8,717 bases of DNA from an uncultured Coriobacteriaceae bacterium (GTDB lineage Bacteria; Actinomycetota; Coriobacteriia; Coriobacteriales; Atopobiaceae): NCBI GenBank assembly GCA_947367165.1, contig CANBCO010000009.1, forward strand, positions 1 to 8,717. Direction: 5' to 3'. The position numbers and the translations under genes are program-made. The notes under the pieces are model-generated. The model saw only the letters and a list, made by a program, of their open reading frames with translations. It was not told the DNA's origin and ran no database searches. Positions 7,032-8,717 of this stretch are shown here, piece by piece (the first letter of the stretch is position 1; each line of letters opens with the position of its first letter).

Positions 7032-8641
7032 CTATCTGCCTAGGGCATCGTTTACATCGTTTGCAATGCTATCGGCTTCAGGACCGTAGACAATTTGAAA
7101 TCCCGCACCTTTGTCGATAAGACCAAGAGATCCAGTTTTTATCTTCCAGACCTCTTCGCTTTTCTCGGCTTTAGCTGGATCTTTTACGGTGACTCTAAGG
7201 CGAGTCATACAGTTGTCAACCACGTCGATGTTGTCAGCACCTCCCAAAAGTTCAATAATATCTTTGGTGCGTGCGTTTGCATTTGCGGCATTCCCTTTGC
7301 CGCCGGTGCTATCGTCATTGGAATCGATGTAGTTGCCGTTTCTTCCTGGAGTAGCAAAGTTAAACTTGCCGATGAGCCAGTAGCAAACACCATATCCTAC
7401 AATAAAAAAGATGACACACATGATGGCAAACCAAACATAATCCATCCAAAGGCCCGCTTGAAAGCCCATAGGCATACGGGTCGCGAGCTCAATGTCTCCA
7501 AATGCTGATAGTCGCATCGGCACTACGTCAGCCATTCCAAAGCAAATTCCTTGTATGATTGCGTAAACAATATAGAGGGGCGTGGCTGCAAACATAAACA
7601 TAAACTCAATGGGTTCTGTAACACCGGTTAAGATAGTTGCTGCGGCAGCCGAGAAAATCAAGGAGAAAACGGCTTTTTTATGCTTAATTTCTGCACGTTT
7701 GTAAATAGCGACGGCAAAACCAATAAGCATCGCGCTTGAGCCAATGACCTGACCAACTTTAAAACGTCCTGGGATTTGCTCGGCCAATATTCTGTTGTAC
7801 GTATCCCAATCTCCCGAGCTCGCGGCTTTTCCAAGGTCGCTTACCCAAGCAAGCCAAATGGGGTCTTGACCCATAGCAGTTGTTCCGTCAAGACCTGTGT
7901 ACGAGCCGCCCAGCGATGAGTAGTTAAGCGGTATGGTAAGCATGTGGTGAAGACCAAAAGGCAGCAAGAGACGCTCACTCGTGCCGTAGACAAACGGCGC
8001 AATAAACGGGGCACTATCTTGACTGCCTACAATCCAGGCACCAAAGTTGTTGATTGCAGTTTGCGCAAAGGGCCAAAAGACGCAGATCACAAGCGCAATG
8101 AGCGTAGAAAAACCAATGGTTGCGATAGGGACAAAACGTTTGCCATTAAAGAAGGTAAGCACTGCGGGAAGTCCTTTAAAGTTGTAGAACTTGTTATACA
8201 TAACCCCGCCGAGAAAACCACTGATGATACCTATAAAGACACCCATGTTAAGGCACGGTATTCCCGCGGCGTTAGTAAAGTAAGCGCTGACAGCAAGGGG
8301 CTGACCAAAGACGCTGTTTACTGTGAGCGGAAGTTCAGGGTTGTCTGCTACAGGATTTGTTGCGTTTGCGTTAGCGAGCACGTCACTTGTGACCCCAAAG
8401 GCAGAGCCTGTTATCACTGCTATTATGATAAACCCTACCATAGCAGCGAATGCACCACCTGCCTTATCCTTTGCCCACGAGCCGCCAATGGCTAGCGCAA
8501 AGAGAATGTTCAGGTTGTTGATGATGCCCCAACCCATCTGCTCCATCACGGTTCCAATGGTGATAACAATACTTACATCACCTGCGAGCATAGCGACTAG
8601 TTTTCCTAGCGAGATAAGAAGACCAGCTGCCGGCATAACAA
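7032..8641 (-). CDS. PTS system EIICB component, maltose/glucose-type (N-terminus truncated by contig end)
   Basis: This sugar permease imports and phosphorylates its substrate together with EI, HPr and an EIIA encoded elsewhere. Numbering from the first internal Met (8636), 534 residues are visible. EIIC covers about 1-430 with around ten membrane spans and the conserved GTSERLLLPFGLHHM (218-232) and GVTEPIEF (338-345). A Gly/Asn/Asp-rich linker follows (about 430-457), then EIIB with its phosphorylation site Cys476 in NCMTRLR. IPGRFKVGQVIGSSAMLIG (288-306) and LYIVYAIIQG fit the maltose/glucose branch of the glucose-family PTS (MalT-like). The Met at 8636 is not the true start: it lies in V-MPAAGLL, equivalent to the LPAAGLL segment usually found a few tens of residues into EIIC, and real sequence ends at 8641. 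The gene ends in TAG, 18 bases before the MapP-like gene. No EIIA domain is fused at the C-terminus. Maltose specificity is inferred from its operon partners. Confidence 0.88.
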
Positions 8642-8717
8642 CTGTCTCTTATACACATCTCCGAGCCCACGAGACGTAGAGGAATCTCGGTTGCCGTCGT
8701 CTGGTTGGAAATGGGGG
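8642..8717 (+). other. Illumina Nextera adapter read-through, index and poly-G tail (artefact)
   Basis: CTGTCTCTTATACACATCT (8642-8660), the Nextera mosaic-end complement, is followed by CCGAGCCCACGAGAC (8661-8675), the read-2 adapter part. An eight-base index GTAGAGGA (8676-8683, a standard Nextera i7 index) comes next, then a mutated P7 stretch starting ATCTCG and ending in GGGGG. This is sequencing construct, not genome. Confidence 0.98.

Larger units (their letters stand above)
437..8215. repeat. Dispersed CCGAGAA / TTCTCGG motif, 15 exact copies
   Basis: Plus-strand CCGAGAA begins at 437, 1126, 1816, 2314, 3492, 4605, 6246, 6270, 7649 and 8209. The complement TTCTCGG begins at 1692, 3917, 4697, 6922 and 7162. 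Aligned in the CCGAGAA direction, the next base is a purine in 14 of 15, the third a pyrimidine in 12 of 15, and the fourth C in 13 of 15, giving CCGAGAA-R-N-Y-C. Copies fall in five genes and one intergenic gap, sense and antisense to the genes, in all codon phases (encoding for example T-R-E, A-E-K, F-S-G, S-S-R), so no shared peptide explains them. About one copy would be expected by chance in 8.6 kb at this composition. Confidence 0.8.

Noticed and set aside
7944..8495. Plus-strand frame of 183 codons
   Set aside because: It is the antisense shadow of conserved EIIC membrane segments, highly charged and Cys-rich, and matches no family.
1..8641. tRNA, rRNA, CRISPR array, insertion sequence or phage genes
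   Set aside because: Nothing of these kinds is visible. Non-coding gaps are all under 200 bases, and no regularly spaced direct repeats or transposase motifs were found.
8323..8679. Plus-strand frame of 118 codons near the right end
   Set aside because: It is antisense to the PTS gene and ends in adapter-derived residues THLRAHET, so it is an artefact.

Overview
This window looks like the end of a short-read contig from a low-to-mid GC, Gram-positive-type bacterium. Gene style suggests an actinobacterium of the Coriobacteriia (Atopobium/Lancefieldella-like), but that placement is an inference from base composition and gene content and no rRNA is present to test it. The last ~76 bases (8642-8717) are not biological: they are Illumina Nextera read-through adapter, an index and a degraded P7/poly-G tail, so real sequence stops at 8641.

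Left half, plus strand (1-4560): the tail of an unknown membrane protein; a 696-residue OatA-like membrane O-acyltransferase with an extracytoplasmic SGNH esterase-type domain; a 107-residue acidic, low-complexity protein with an internal 19-residue duplication; and, behind its own good sigma70-type promoter, a 515-residue GT-C (PMT/ArnT-like) glycosyltransferase. These suggest a cell-envelope or glycan-modification neighbourhood.

Right half, minus strand (8641-4645), convergent with the left half: a tightly spaced three-gene operon. It holds a maltose/glucose-type PTS permease EIICB (N-terminus lost at the contig end), an endonuclease/exonuclease/phosphatase (EEP) family protein resembling maltose 6'-phosphate phosphatase (MapP), and amylomaltase MalQ. 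The simplest reading is that PTS uptake gives maltose 6'-phosphate, MapP removes the phosphate, and MalQ disproportionates maltose to glucose plus maltodextrins. The MapP-like protein has glutamine where this superfamily normally has a catalytic histidine.

The most unusual signal is at the DNA level. The heptamer CCGAGAA (or its complement TTCTCGG) occurs 15 times in 8.6 kb, where about one is expected by chance. It lies on both strands, in several reading frames and once between genes, and it has an extended consensus CCGAGAA-R-N-Y-C. This density resembles DNA-uptake sequences or Chi-like sites and is the best candidate here for something undescribed.
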